DNA of 35,836 nucleotides from Bacteroidetes bacterium UBA2322 (lineage in GTDB: Bacteria; Bacteroidota; Bacteroidia; Chitinophagales; UBA2359). The notes under the pieces were generated by a model, which saw nothing but the letters and a program-made list of their open reading frames with translations, was not told where the DNA came from and ran no database searches. Positions 25,196 to 32,971 of the stretch are shown here, piece after piece (position 1 is the first letter of the stretch; the number at the start of each line of letters is the position of its first letter). A program made the translations under genes and the position numbers. The stretch spans positions 1-35,836 of the forward strand of contig DDVC01000242.1 in the NCBI GenBank assembly GCA_002345145.1, given 5' to 3'.

Positions 25196-26419
25196 TTAAA
25201 CCCTTGTTTTTACATCCATAGCATCGCGCAAACCATTGCCCATAAGGTTAAAAGCAAGCACCAAAATCATAATAGCCACACCCGGCGCCAAAGCCAAAAA
25301 CGCTTTTTGCGTACCTATATAACTATAATAATCCTTTAACATAGTGCCCCACGATGGACTGGGCGGCTGCACCCCAATACCCAAAAAGCTCAAACCCGCT
25401 TCAATAATAATAGCGCTGGCAAAATCAGAAGCCGCTATTACCACCACCGGACCCACTATATTGGGTAAAATATGGCGGGCAATTATCCTAAAATTTCCAA
25501 AACCCAAACTTTTAGCAGCTTCTACGTACTCTTTTTCCCGAACACTCAAAATTTGTCCGCGCACCAATCGTGCCACTTCTATCCACATAGTAAGCCCCAC
25601 TGCAAGGTAAATCTGCCAAAACTCTCTGCCCAAGGCCAGCACTAAGGCAAAAACCAACAACAACAAGGGTATAGACCAAAAAATGTTTATAAGCCACATC
25701 ACCACATCATCAGCCACACCCCTAAAATAACCGGCTATTGCCCCCAGCGATACACCTATAAAAAGCGAAATCAACACCGCCATTAACCCCACCGATAAAG
25801 AAACGCGCACCCCCAAAATAAGCCTGCTCACATTATCGCGTCCTAAATTATCGGTTCCAAGCCAGTAACGCTGTTGCACTACTTGTTTGCCGGCAATTTT
25901 GGTTTTTAACTGTTCAATGGTTTCAGTTTTAGTTTCGCCGGTATATAAAGTAAAACTGAGCGCATTACCTTGTTTAGTTATAGGCGTACCTTCTTTTAGC
26001 GCATACACCACATCAGCTATATTAAAGGTATCGGTTTTAGAAACCGCAGCAAAACCGGTAAACCGTTCTGCCAACAAAGTATCGCCCACCATGCTATAAC
26101 CCGATATGGGAATAAGCCGAAAATTATTTTCCCAACCCGATAACAAAAGCTGCACCCACGATTGACTGCGGGGCATTCCGTTTTTATGCACCTTTAACAA
26201 AGTGGCAGAAAATCCGGGTTTTTGGGTAGCTATTTCGGTAATTTGCTCATTGGTATCGGGCGTTTTATCCGGAGCTATAAAATGCCCAAAAATAGCAATA
26301 CCTATTGCCAATACTATAATAACCATACCTATCATGGCAGGCTTGTTCTTTTTAAAGCGCCGCCACGCCCGTTCATTAGGCGATAAATATACTTCCTGTT
26401 TTGGCAAGGGAGTTGTCAT
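25196..26419 (-). CDS. OppC/DppC-type ABC transporter permease
   Basis: A 407-residue inner-membrane permease of the peptide/nickel class. Transmembrane segment 1 (about 31-50) is followed by an unusually long periplasmic insert (about 53-185). Then comes the OppC hallmark 'YWLGTDNLGRDNVSRLILGVRVSLSVG', five further helices and the EAA loop (EYVEAAKSLGFGNFRIIARHILPN) that contacts the ATPase. It normally pairs with an OppB permease, ATPases and a binding protein, none of which is next to it. The gene is convergent with the 24.7-kb hypothetical and has a candidate -7 TAGATTTG (26510-26503, minus). Confidence 0.93.
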   Translation of the reverse strand: MTTPLPKQEVYLSPNERAWRRFKKNKPAMIGMVIIVLAIGIAIFGHFIAPDKTPDTNEQITEIATQKPGFSATLLKVHKNGMPRSQSWVQLLLSGWENNFRLIPISGYSMVGDTLLAERFTGFAAVSKTDTFNIADVVYALKEGTPITKQGNALSFTLYTGETKTETIEQLKTKIAGKQVVQQRYWLGTDNLGRDNVSRLILGVRVSLSVGLMAVLISLFIGVSLGAIAGYFRGVADDVVMWLINIFWSIPLLLLVFALVLALGREFWQIYLAVGLTMWIEVARLVRGQILSVREKEYVEAAKSLGFGNFRIIARHILPNIVGPVVVIAASDFASAIIIEAGLSFLGIGVQPPSPSWGTMLKDYYSYIGTQKAFLALAPGVAIMILVLAFNLMGNGLRDAMDVKTRV

Positions 26420-26591
26420 TTTTTAAGTAATTGGCAGTAATTTACAACACAAACAATCATTGCAACAGGGCATTTACCTAAAATCGGGAGGTAAAAAATC
26501 TACAAATCTACACCAAACAGTTCAGCAAAGCCCAAAATGGCTGCAAACCTAAGCAAATTAAGCTAAAAAAAGTTAAAAACTAAAAATTTAG

Positions 26592-26622
26592 TTGCACAAC
26601 TAAGGGTTTAGTTATACCTTTG
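26592..26622 (+). promoter_or_regulatory. Distal promoter of the DUF1573 gene
   Basis: TTG (26592-26594), a 20-base gap, then TACCTTTG (26615-26622): a full match to the Bacteroidota pattern, 138 bases before the start codon. Confidence 0.6.
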
Positions 26623-26689
26623 TATCGGTTTTTAAGCCAAACGCAAAAAACAACCAAACCAAAAGAGCAAAAAACTAAAAGTTAAGTTG

Positions 26690-26697
26690 TACCTTTG
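26690..26697 (+). promoter_or_regulatory. Proximal -7 element TACCTTTG of the DUF1573 gene
   Basis: The same octamer recurs 75 bases downstream of the distal one, within a similar AAAACTAAAAGTTAAG context, 63 bases before the ATG. Its -33 region lacks TTG. The two may be tandem promoters. Confidence 0.45.
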
Positions 26698-26760
26698 CGC
26701 CGCTTTTCAAAAAAGCCAATTATTTTTTAATTGAACAAAATACTAAAAAAACAAGTAAAC

Positions 26761-27354
26761 ATGAAAAATTTTCTTTTAAGCGCTTTTGCCGTTGCCTTTA
26801 TGTTGGTAACAATGGTAGCCTGCAACCAAGCAGAAGGAGACAAAGCTGCTACCAGCGCTCCCGATGCCAACAAAACCACCACTGCTGTTGACCCCAACGC
26901 TGCACCCACCGACCCCAATGCTACACCCGCCGAAGACCAAGTAGATCCCAATTTGCCCAAAACCACTATGGAGTTTGCTCAAATGGAGCACGATTTTGGC
27001 AACATTAACGAAGGCGACAAAGTATCGCACGTGTTTAAGTTCAAAAACACCGGCAAAGAGCCCCTTATCATTGCCAGCGCTAAAGGTTCATGCGGTTGTA
27101 CTGTACCCGAATACCCCAAAGAACCCATTGCCCCCGGTGCCGAAGGTCAAATAATGGTTGAGTTTAACAGCAAAGGTAAACCCAACAAACAAACCAAAAC
27201 CGTTACCATTAACGCCAATACCGACCCCAACCCCACTCGTTTAACCATCAAAGCCGATGTTAAACCCGCTCCCGGCAGCGAATCGGGTAGTGGCGCTCCT
27301 GCCGCCGATGGCAACACCATTAAAATTAACCCCCAAGGTGGTCAGGGTAAGTAA
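26761..27354 (+). CDS. DUF1573 lipoprotein
   Basis: 197 residues from the ATG at 26761. An in-frame ATG ten codons earlier would place a charged extension before the signal. Lipobox MVAC ends the signal peptide. A D/P/T/A-rich linker follows, then a DUF1573 domain (about 60-175: MEFAQMEHDFGNINEGDKV.. HVFKFKNTGKEPLII, CGCTVPEYPKEPIAPG, and a closing TLTIKA-like strand). The fold is immunoglobulin-like (ASH-related) and the function is unknown. In Bacteroidota such lipoproteins are common and abundant at the cell surface. The CGC pair is the usual conserved cysteine motif. A strong terminator follows. Confidence 0.9.
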   Translation: MKNFLLSAFAVAFMLVTMVACNQAEGDKAATSAPDANKTTTAVDPNAAPTDPNATPAEDQVDPNLPKTTMEFAQMEHDFGNINEGDKVSHVFKFKNTGKEPLIIASAKGSCGCTVPEYPKEPIAPGAEGQIMVEFNSKGKPNKQTKTVTINANTDPNPTRLTIKADVKPAPGSESGSGAPAADGNTIKINPQGGQGK

Positions 27355-27405
27355 TCCTTTATTCTTAGCACACAAAGTAGCCGGGTAAATAGCTTACCCC
27401 TATAC

Positions 27406-27442
27406 AAAAAAAAGCGACAGGTGTCTTACCTGCCGCTTTTTT
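27406..27442 (+). terminator. Rho-independent terminator after DUF1573 gene
   Basis: AAAAGCG-a-CAGGT pairs with ACCTG-c-CGCTTTT around GTCTT, followed by a T-run. It lies about 50 bases past the stop. Confidence 0.85.
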
Positions 27443-27563
27443 GCTTTTTTAACACTCCTTTAACAGGGTTTAAGCGGCAACGCTATATATTTAATACCAT
27501 TTATTGCCTTAACTTGCACCGCTTTTTTAACAATCCTTAAAACCAAAGTTATTTTTACCATAC

Positions 27564-28181
27564 ATGTTATTACAGATTCACCCACAAAACCCCTCCGACA
27601 GACACCTTACACAAGTGGTAAACTGCCTTAGAGATGGCGGCATCATTATTTATCCTACCGACACCGTTTACGGTATTGGTTGCGATATTCTGAATGCCAA
27701 AGCCGTAGAAAAACTCTGCAATATAAGGCAAATAAAACCCGAAAAATCGCAGTTCTCTTTTGTTTGTTACAATTTAAAACACATATCAGATTACACCCTA
27801 CCCTTTGATAAGCAGATCTACAAACTGATGAACCGAAATTTACCCGGCGCATTTACCTTTATTCTCAACGCATCTAACACTGTTCCCCGAACCCTGAGAC
27901 TTAAACGCAAATCGGTAGGCATAAGAGTACCCGATAACAAAATAGCTCTGGCAATTGTAGAGCAATTAGGCAACCCCATTATGTCCACATCATTGAAATA
28001 TCCTGATGGCGACTTGCTCCAATACCCTACCAACCCCGAAGAAATTTACGAACAATACGGCTCATTGGTGGACATAGTTATTGATGGCGGCATTGGTGGC
28101 AATATGCCCTCTACAGTAGTGGATTGCACAGGCAATGATTACCAAATTCTAAGGCAAGGTATAGGCGAGCTTATTGAATAA
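27564..28181 (+). CDS. yciO: YciO-family (YrdC/Sua5 fold) protein
   Basis: A 205-residue cytoplasmic YrdC-fold protein. The N-terminal GGIIIYPTDTVYGIGCD is common to the superfamily. FSFVCYNLKHISDY, PGAFTFILNAS, KRKSVGIRVPDN and NPIMSTSLK track the E. coli YciO pattern more closely than TsaC/TsaC2. TsaC makes threonylcarbamoyl-AMP for the tRNA t6A modification. YciO paralogues share the fold but their role is less clear, so the essential t6A enzyme may be encoded elsewhere. It stands 121 bp after the DUF1573 terminator. Confidence 0.85.
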   Translation: MLLQIHPQNPSDRHLTQVVNCLRDGGIIIYPTDTVYGIGCDILNAKAVEKLCNIRQIKPEKSQFSFVCYNLKHISDYTLPFDKQIYKLMNRNLPGAFTFILNASNTVPRTLRLKRKSVGIRVPDNKIALAIVEQLGNPIMSTSLKYPDGDLLQYPTNPEEIYEQYGSLVDIVIDGGIGGNMPSTVVDCTGNDYQILRQGIGELIE

Positions 28182-28544
28182 CTCGCCCCTTTGCTCATCG
28201 GGTTTAAATACCTGTTGCTACAAACCATATACTAATCGCACCCATTTACCTTGTAGTCTTGTCTCAACCAAAATCTTTATTTTCCACCGCAAAGTAGTGC
28301 AGAGACCTTGTGTTATTTATGTAAATGCTGTATTAACCGGTAAAGACCAAAAAACGTAAATTACGGGTACCTGCTATATACGGCGCTTCTTTACCTCTTT
28401 GCGCCTTTGCGTCTTTGCGAGAACCATAAAAAGCACATGAAGCATATAATGCTGCTCACACTTACCTAAATAAATACTACTAATCCTATTTTACCAATCC
28501 ACGCTAACGCCTTTTGTTTATCACTCATCTCTTTGCTACAACCG
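28182..28544. other. 363-bp intergenic region before the second TonB-dependent receptor
   Basis: No gene seen. It contains the period-8 TTTGCG repeat (28398-28419). A clear TAnnTTTG promoter was not found. Confidence 0.5.
28398..28419. repeat. Triple TTTGCG repeat with 8-bp period
   Basis: TTTGCG occurs at 28398, 28406 and 28414 (TTTGCGcc TTTGCGtc TTTGCG). A related string (CAAAGGCTTTGCGAG, with ACGCAAAG nearby) lies in the 9.06-9.1 kb hairpin region, suggesting a dispersed intergenic motif. Confidence 0.55.
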
Positions 28545-30836
28545 ATGAAATCACTGCTGCTCTCTTTTTTAGTTTTATCAAGTATTTTGCTTTGCCAAGT
28601 TCAAGTACAAGCACAACCATCAACCACCGGCGATGTGCGCGGCTTTGTTTATGATGACGAAACCGGCGAGCCCGTAATTTTTACCAATGTTTACTTAGAA
28701 AAAACTACCTACGGCGCTTCTACCGATGTAAACGGCTTGTACTCTATAAACAAAGTACCTGCCGGCAACTATACCCTGCTTTGTACCAACGTAGGGTATG
28801 ATACCACCCGAATAAGCATACAAATAAAAGCAGGGCAAATCGTTAACCAAAAAATCCTCCTCAAACAATCCGACATAGTACTTAAAACAGTAGAAATAGG
28901 GGTTAAAAAAGTAGAAGCTCAAACCGAAGTACGCACTTCTACCATTAAAATTACACCCAAACAGATAAACAAAATACCCAGCATTGGCGGTGAGCCCGAT
29001 TTGGCACAGTACCTCCAAATTTTACCGGGCGTGGTATTTACCGGCGACCAAGGCGGGCAACTCTACATTAGAGGGGGCTCCGAAATTCAAACCAAAGTAC
29101 TTTTAGACGGTATGACCATTTACAACCCCTTCCACTCGGTAGGGTTGTTTTCGGTATTTGAAACCGATATTATCAAAAACGTAGAGGTAAACACCGGCGG
29201 TTTTGATGCCAGTTATGGCGGCAGAGTTTCGGCTGTAATAGATGTAACTACCCGCGATGGCAATAAAAAAAGACATGGCGGCAAAATATCGTCTAACACC
29301 TTCCTATCAAAAGGCATTTTAGAAGGTCCTATTACTAAAATGCGTCCCGATGGTACCGGCATGAGCGGCTCCTATATGCTTACTGCCAAAACCTCTTATT
29401 TAGACCGTACTGCCCCCTTGCTCTACGATTATGTAAACGAACAGGGACTCCCCTACTCTTTTACCGATGTTTACGGCAAAGTTTCTTTTAGCGCCGATAA
29501 TGGCAGCAAGTTTAACCTGCAAGGCTACCGATTTGACGATAACGCCTCATTCCAAAAAACCTCTAATTTTGGGTGGAACGCATGGGGCATAGGCTCTAAT
29601 TTTGTAATTGTGCCTGGTCAGTCTAAGGTAATTTTAGACGGATTCTTTTCTTACTCTACCTATGATATGGAGTTGCAAGAAGCCAACCAAAAACCCCGTA
29701 CCAGTTCAATAGGCGGCTTTAATACCGGGGTAAATTTTTCGTACTTTTTGCCCAAAGGCGATATAAAGTATGGCATAGAAATGGCAGGTTTTGCCACTAC
29801 CTTTGACTTTTTTAACCCGCTGGGCATTAAAATTACCCAAGACCAGTACACCACCGAAATCAGCGCTTTTTTCCGCTACAAAGCCATTGTGGGCAAGTTT
29901 TTGATTGAGCCAAGTGTGCGCACACAATACTATGCCTCTTTACCCGCGTTTACCTTTGAACCCCGCATAGGGCTAAAATACAACGTAACCGATTTTATGC
30001 GTCTTAAAGCAGCAGCCGGTGTTTATACCCAAAACTTTATCAGTACCAAATCTGACCAAGATGTGGTAAACCTTTTTACCGGTTTCCTTTCTGCCCCCGA
30101 AGGCGCACTGAAAGACCTAAACGGACAACCCGCAGCCAACAACCTCCAAAGAGCCATACACAGCGTAGTGGGAGCCGAGTTTAACTTAGGCAAATACGCC
30201 GAGTTTAATATAGAAGGTTATTACAAAGACTTTAACCAACTCATCAACATTAACCGAAACAAACTCTTTAATTCTGACCCCGATTTTATCATAGAAACCG
30301 GCGCAAGTTACGGTATGGACTTGCTGTTTAAATATGAATACAAACGTTTTTACCTCTGGACGGTGTACTCACTTGCTTATGTTACCCGAAACGATGGCAT
30401 ACAAGTATATCCGCCACATTTTGACCGCCGACACAATACCAACTTCTTAGCAAGCTACAAACTGGGTAAAAACGAATCGTGGGAAATAAGCGCCCGATGG
30501 AACTTGGGCAGCGGTTTTCCGTTTACCCAAACCCAGGGGTTTTATGAAAGTGTTAATTTTACCGGCGGTATAGATGCCGACTACCTCCAACAAAATGGCA
30601 CACTGGGTATTATTTATGCCAATGAACTAAACGGCGGACGTTTGCCCGCCTACCACCGCCTCGACCTTTCGGTACGCAAAAACTGGAAATTGGGTAAATA
30701 CACCGAAATGGAACTAAACGGCAGCCTTACCAATGTATATAACCGCGCCAATATCTTTTACTTTGACCGCATACGATACGACCGCGTGGACCAATTGCCC
30801 ATTTTACCCAGTTTAGGGCTTTCGTTTGCTTTTTAA
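28545..30836 (+). CDS. TonB-dependent receptor with carboxypeptidase-regulatory-like domain
   Basis: 763 residues from the ATG at 28545. A TTG four codons earlier is possible but needless. The signal peptide is MKSLLLSFLVLSSILL..VQAQ. A CarboxypepD_reg-like domain covers about 28-115 (VRGFVYDDETGEPVIFTNVYLEKT..GLYSI). The plug lies at about 125-240 (GQLYIRGGSEIQTKVLLDGMTIYNP.., VNTGGFDASYGGRVSAVIDVTTRDG). A shorter barrel ends in the typical aromatic LGLSFAF. It is a substrate-specific outer-membrane transporter driven by TonB; the substrate is unknown and no SusD gene is adjacent. It is monocistronic, with a strong bidirectional terminator 95 bp downstream. Confidence 0.93.
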   Translation: MKSLLLSFLVLSSILLCQVQVQAQPSTTGDVRGFVYDDETGEPVIFTNVYLEKTTYGASTDVNGLYSINKVPAGNYTLLCTNVGYDTTRISIQIKAGQIVNQKILLKQSDIVLKTVEIGVKKVEAQTEVRTSTIKITPKQINKIPSIGGEPDLAQYLQILPGVVFTGDQGGQLYIRGGSEIQTKVLLDGMTIYNPFHSVGLFSVFETDIIKNVEVNTGGFDASYGGRVSAVIDVTTRDGNKKRHGGKISSNTFLSKGILEGPITKMRPDGTGMSGSYMLTAKTSYLDRTAPLLYDYVNEQGLPYSFTDVYGKVSFSADNGSKFNLQGYRFDDNASFQKTSNFGWNAWGIGSNFVIVPGQSKVILDGFFSYSTYDMELQEANQKPRTSSIGGFNTGVNFSYFLPKGDIKYGIEMAGFATTFDFFNPLGIKITQDQYTTEISAFFRYKAIVGKFLIEPSVRTQYYASLPAFTFEPRIGLKYNVTDFMRLKAAAGVYTQNFISTKSDQDVVNLFTGFLSAPEGALKDLNGQPAANNLQRAIHSVVGAEFNLGKYAEFNIEGYYKDFNQLININRNKLFNSDPDFIIETGASYGMDLLFKYEYKRFYLWTVYSLAYVTRNDGIQVYPPHFDRRHNTNFLASYKLGKNESWEISARWNLGSGFPFTQTQGFYESVNFTGGIDADYLQQNGTLGIIYANELNGGRLPAYHRLDLSVRKNWKLGKYTEMELNGSLTNVYNRANIFYFDRIRYDRVDQLPILPSLGLSFAF

Positions 30837-30931
30837 CCCCATTCTTGCAACCGCTGCTCTCTTGCAATAATGTTATGCTATAAAGGGCACAAGTTGCACT
30901 TCTTAAACCCGGCGCTACAATAGCCTCGTAT

Positions 30932-30971
30932 AAACAAACAGCCCCCAAAAGTTTTGGGGGCTGTTTGTTTT
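30932..30971. terminator. Bidirectional terminator between receptor and USP genes
   Basis: AAACAAACAGCCCCCAAAA and its perfect reverse complement form an 18-19-bp stem, with A/T runs on both sides. It serves the plus-strand receptor and the minus-strand USP operon. Confidence 0.9.
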
Positions 30972-31000
30972 AAAACCAAAAAATGAGTGGCAAAACCAAA

Positions 31001-31837
31001 CTACCGGCTTACCCGGCTAACCATAACCGGCACCGGCGAGTGATTTACCACTACTTCTGCCACGCTACCCATAAGCAAGCGCGATATACCGGTACGTCCG
31101 TGAGTACCCATTACCACCATATCAATTTTATGGGTGTTCAGGTACTCAAAAATGCCGTCTTCTACCGGGCGCATATAGTCAATGCGTACGGAATCTTTGC
31201 GCACCACCTTGTTATCTATAAAGGCTTCAAGCTCGGCGGCATCAAACTCCAGAAAATCACTTGAAGGAGTAAGCACTTTTACTATGTGAACAGTAGCATC
31301 AAACAAGTTGGCTATTTCCAAGGCATGGTTAAACAACCCTAAATAGTTGTCGTCTTTGTTAAAATCAGCAAACAGGGCAATGTGGCGCAATTTGTAAGGT
31401 TTATGCAACTTATGTACCGTAAGCACCGGCACTTTTGCATAACGCACCACTTTTTGCGTATTAGAACCCAGCACTAATTCATTAAAACCCTTACTGCCAT
31501 GTGTGCCCATTACAATAAGATCACAGCATACCTCATCGGCATGTTTAACCACATTTTCTACCGTATCGTTAATAAATACCTCCCATTCCACTTCCACATT
31601 TTTGAAAATGTCTGATTGAGCGTATGTACTCAGTTTCAGTTTAGTGTTGGCAATAAGCGCTTTAACTTCGGGATAATTTTTTTCCTGTTCAACGGTAAGC
31701 CTCTCCCACTCAAGCGGAATGTTGAGCAGGTGAAATAAAAATACCTTAGCATTTGCCTTTTGCGCTATTTGTACGGCAAGGTGTGCAGCATTATGCGCTA
31801 TTTCAGAAAAATCGGTGGGCAAAAATATCTTTCTCAT
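31001..31837 (-). CDS. Tandem universal stress protein
   Basis: 278 residues with two UspA domains, opening MRKIFLPTDFSEIAHNA. Both domains keep the G-x2-G-x9-G-S nucleotide signature: G111-THG114...G124-S125 in the first, and GTHGRTGISRLLMGS near residues 245-260 in the second. Both halves should bind ATP, unlike the 10.9-kb paralogue. It is the second gene of an operon, 36 bp after the 32-kb USP. It acts in the cytoplasm, probably in stress survival. Confidence 0.93.
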   Translation of the reverse strand: MRKIFLPTDFSEIAHNAAHLAVQIAQKANAKVFLFHLLNIPLEWERLTVEQEKNYPEVKALIANTKLKLSTYAQSDIFKNVEVEWEVFINDTVENVVKHADEVCCDLIVMGTHGSKGFNELVLGSNTQKVVRYAKVPVLTVHKLHKPYKLRHIALFADFNKDDNYLGLFNHALEIANLFDATVHIVKVLTPSSDFLEFDAAELEAFIDNKVVRKDSVRIDYMRPVEDGIFEYLNTHKIDMVVMGTHGRTGISRLLMGSVAEVVVNHSPVPVMVSRVSR

Positions 31838-31873
31838 GTACTTTATTTTGAATTAAAAATAAAAGGCAAAAGA

Positions 31874-32758
31874 TTAGCGAATAACCAATAGCGGCACGTC
31901 TTCGTTATAGGTAAGTAAACTTTCGGTTACACTGCCATAAAAAAATACCTCCATAGCTGAGTGCCCTTTTGCGCCCATAATCATAAAGTTAACCTCATGT
32001 TTTCGGGCATATTCGTTAATGTGTTTGGCAGGACTTAGGTAGATATTTTCTTCAAAAACGGCTTCTACTTTGGTTTTGTCTATTTCGTACTTTTGCATAA
32101 AAATGTCATAGGCATTTTGGGCATTTTCCAAAATAAGGGCGGTAAACTGTCCGTAATTTTGTCCTATGTAGTAGTAATTTACCGTAGGAATATCAAAGAT
32201 ATTGAGCGCTACCACTTTAGCGCCACCACAAACCGCTGCCAGCTCAACCGCCGTTTGCAAAGCCTTTGCCGAGTTTTTAGAAAAATCAATAGGCACTAAA
32301 ATTTTGGTAATCTGTGGTTGGGCAGTTTGGGGCACAAACAAAACGGAGCTATCAGTTTGTCGGGCAACTTTTTTTGCCACTATGCCGCTTCCTTCCGATA
32401 TTTTCTTCTTGCCCACCACTACCAAATCGGCATCTTTAACCTTTGCCCAGTGCAATAATTTTTCAAACGGAGCTCCTTCTATTACCTCAAAATCTAACTC
32501 AATATCGGTGCGGTTATGCAGCGCTTTTCGGGTAATATCTTCCATCCGATGACGCATTTTTTCATCTAACGACTCCATTTCAAACTCGCTGCCGTATTTC
32601 TCTTTTATTTCGTTTGGCACTTCAAAATCGGGCTCTATGTGTACACAATACAACTTTGTACTGCCCACTTTCGACAGTAAATAATTGGTGTACTGTAAAA
32701 CAGACTCGTCGGTTTTACTTAAATCCAATGCAACCATTACTTTTTTAAATGCTTCCAT
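31874..32758 (-). CDS. Tandem universal stress protein
   Basis: 294 residues with two UspA-like halves (MEAFKKVMVALDLSKTDES.. and ITKILVPIDFSKNSAKAL near 148). The second half has an intact signature (GAKGHSAMEVFFYGS). The first has VVGKKKISEGSG instead and probably does not bind ATP in the usual way. It is the first gene of the two-USP operon, divergent from the Ser/Thr kinase gene. A minus-strand -7 element TATATTTG lies at 32801-32794, 36 bases before the ATG. Confidence 0.93.
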   Translation of the reverse strand: MEAFKKVMVALDLSKTDESVLQYTNYLLSKVGSTKLYCVHIEPDFEVPNEIKEKYGSEFEMESLDEKMRHRMEDITRKALHNRTDIELDFEVIEGAPFEKLLHWAKVKDADLVVVGKKKISEGSGIVAKKVARQTDSSVLFVPQTAQPQITKILVPIDFSKNSAKALQTAVELAAVCGGAKVVALNIFDIPTVNYYYIGQNYGQFTALILENAQNAYDIFMQKYEIDKTKVEAVFEENIYLSPAKHINEYARKHEVNFMIMGAKGHSAMEVFFYGSVTESLLTYNEDVPLLVIR

Positions 32759-32793
32759 GATGATGCTGTTTGCAGTTTGTAAATTATTTACGG

Positions 32794-32801
32794 CAAATAT
32801 A
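32794..32801 (-). promoter_or_regulatory. -7 element TATATTTG of the two-USP operon
   Basis: A match to TAnnTTTG on the minus strand just upstream of the first USP gene. No clear -33 TTG. Confidence 0.45.
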
Positions 32802-32906
32802 GTTCTCTGTACCGGCTTTTAAAATGACTTTTGTCATTATAGGCTTAAAAAAACAAACGGTAACCAAAAATAACCGCATTTCAAACCATTTTACCCAAAA
32901 AAAGTC

Positions 32907-32914
32907 TATGTTTG
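32907..32914 (+). promoter_or_regulatory. -7 element TATGTTTG of the kinase gene
   Basis: A match to TAnnTTTG 58 bases before the kinase start, in the same divergent region as the USP promoter. Confidence 0.45.
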
Positions 32915-32971
32915 CAGTTTTATGGCTCCCAAGTAACAGAAGTTTTTTAATTTCAACCCGAGTTTGGAAAT

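Larger units (their letters stand above)
26420..26760. other. 341-bp divergent promoter region
   Basis: Lies between the minus-strand permease and the plus-strand DUF1573 lipoprotein. It holds one minus-strand and two plus-strand TAnnTTTG elements. No gene is seen. Confidence 0.6.

Noticed and set aside
27564..28181. Calling this gene TsaC (threonylcarbamoyl-AMP synthase)
   Set aside because: The sequence after the first motif follows the YciO pattern, not the TsaC one, so the essential t6A role is not claimed.
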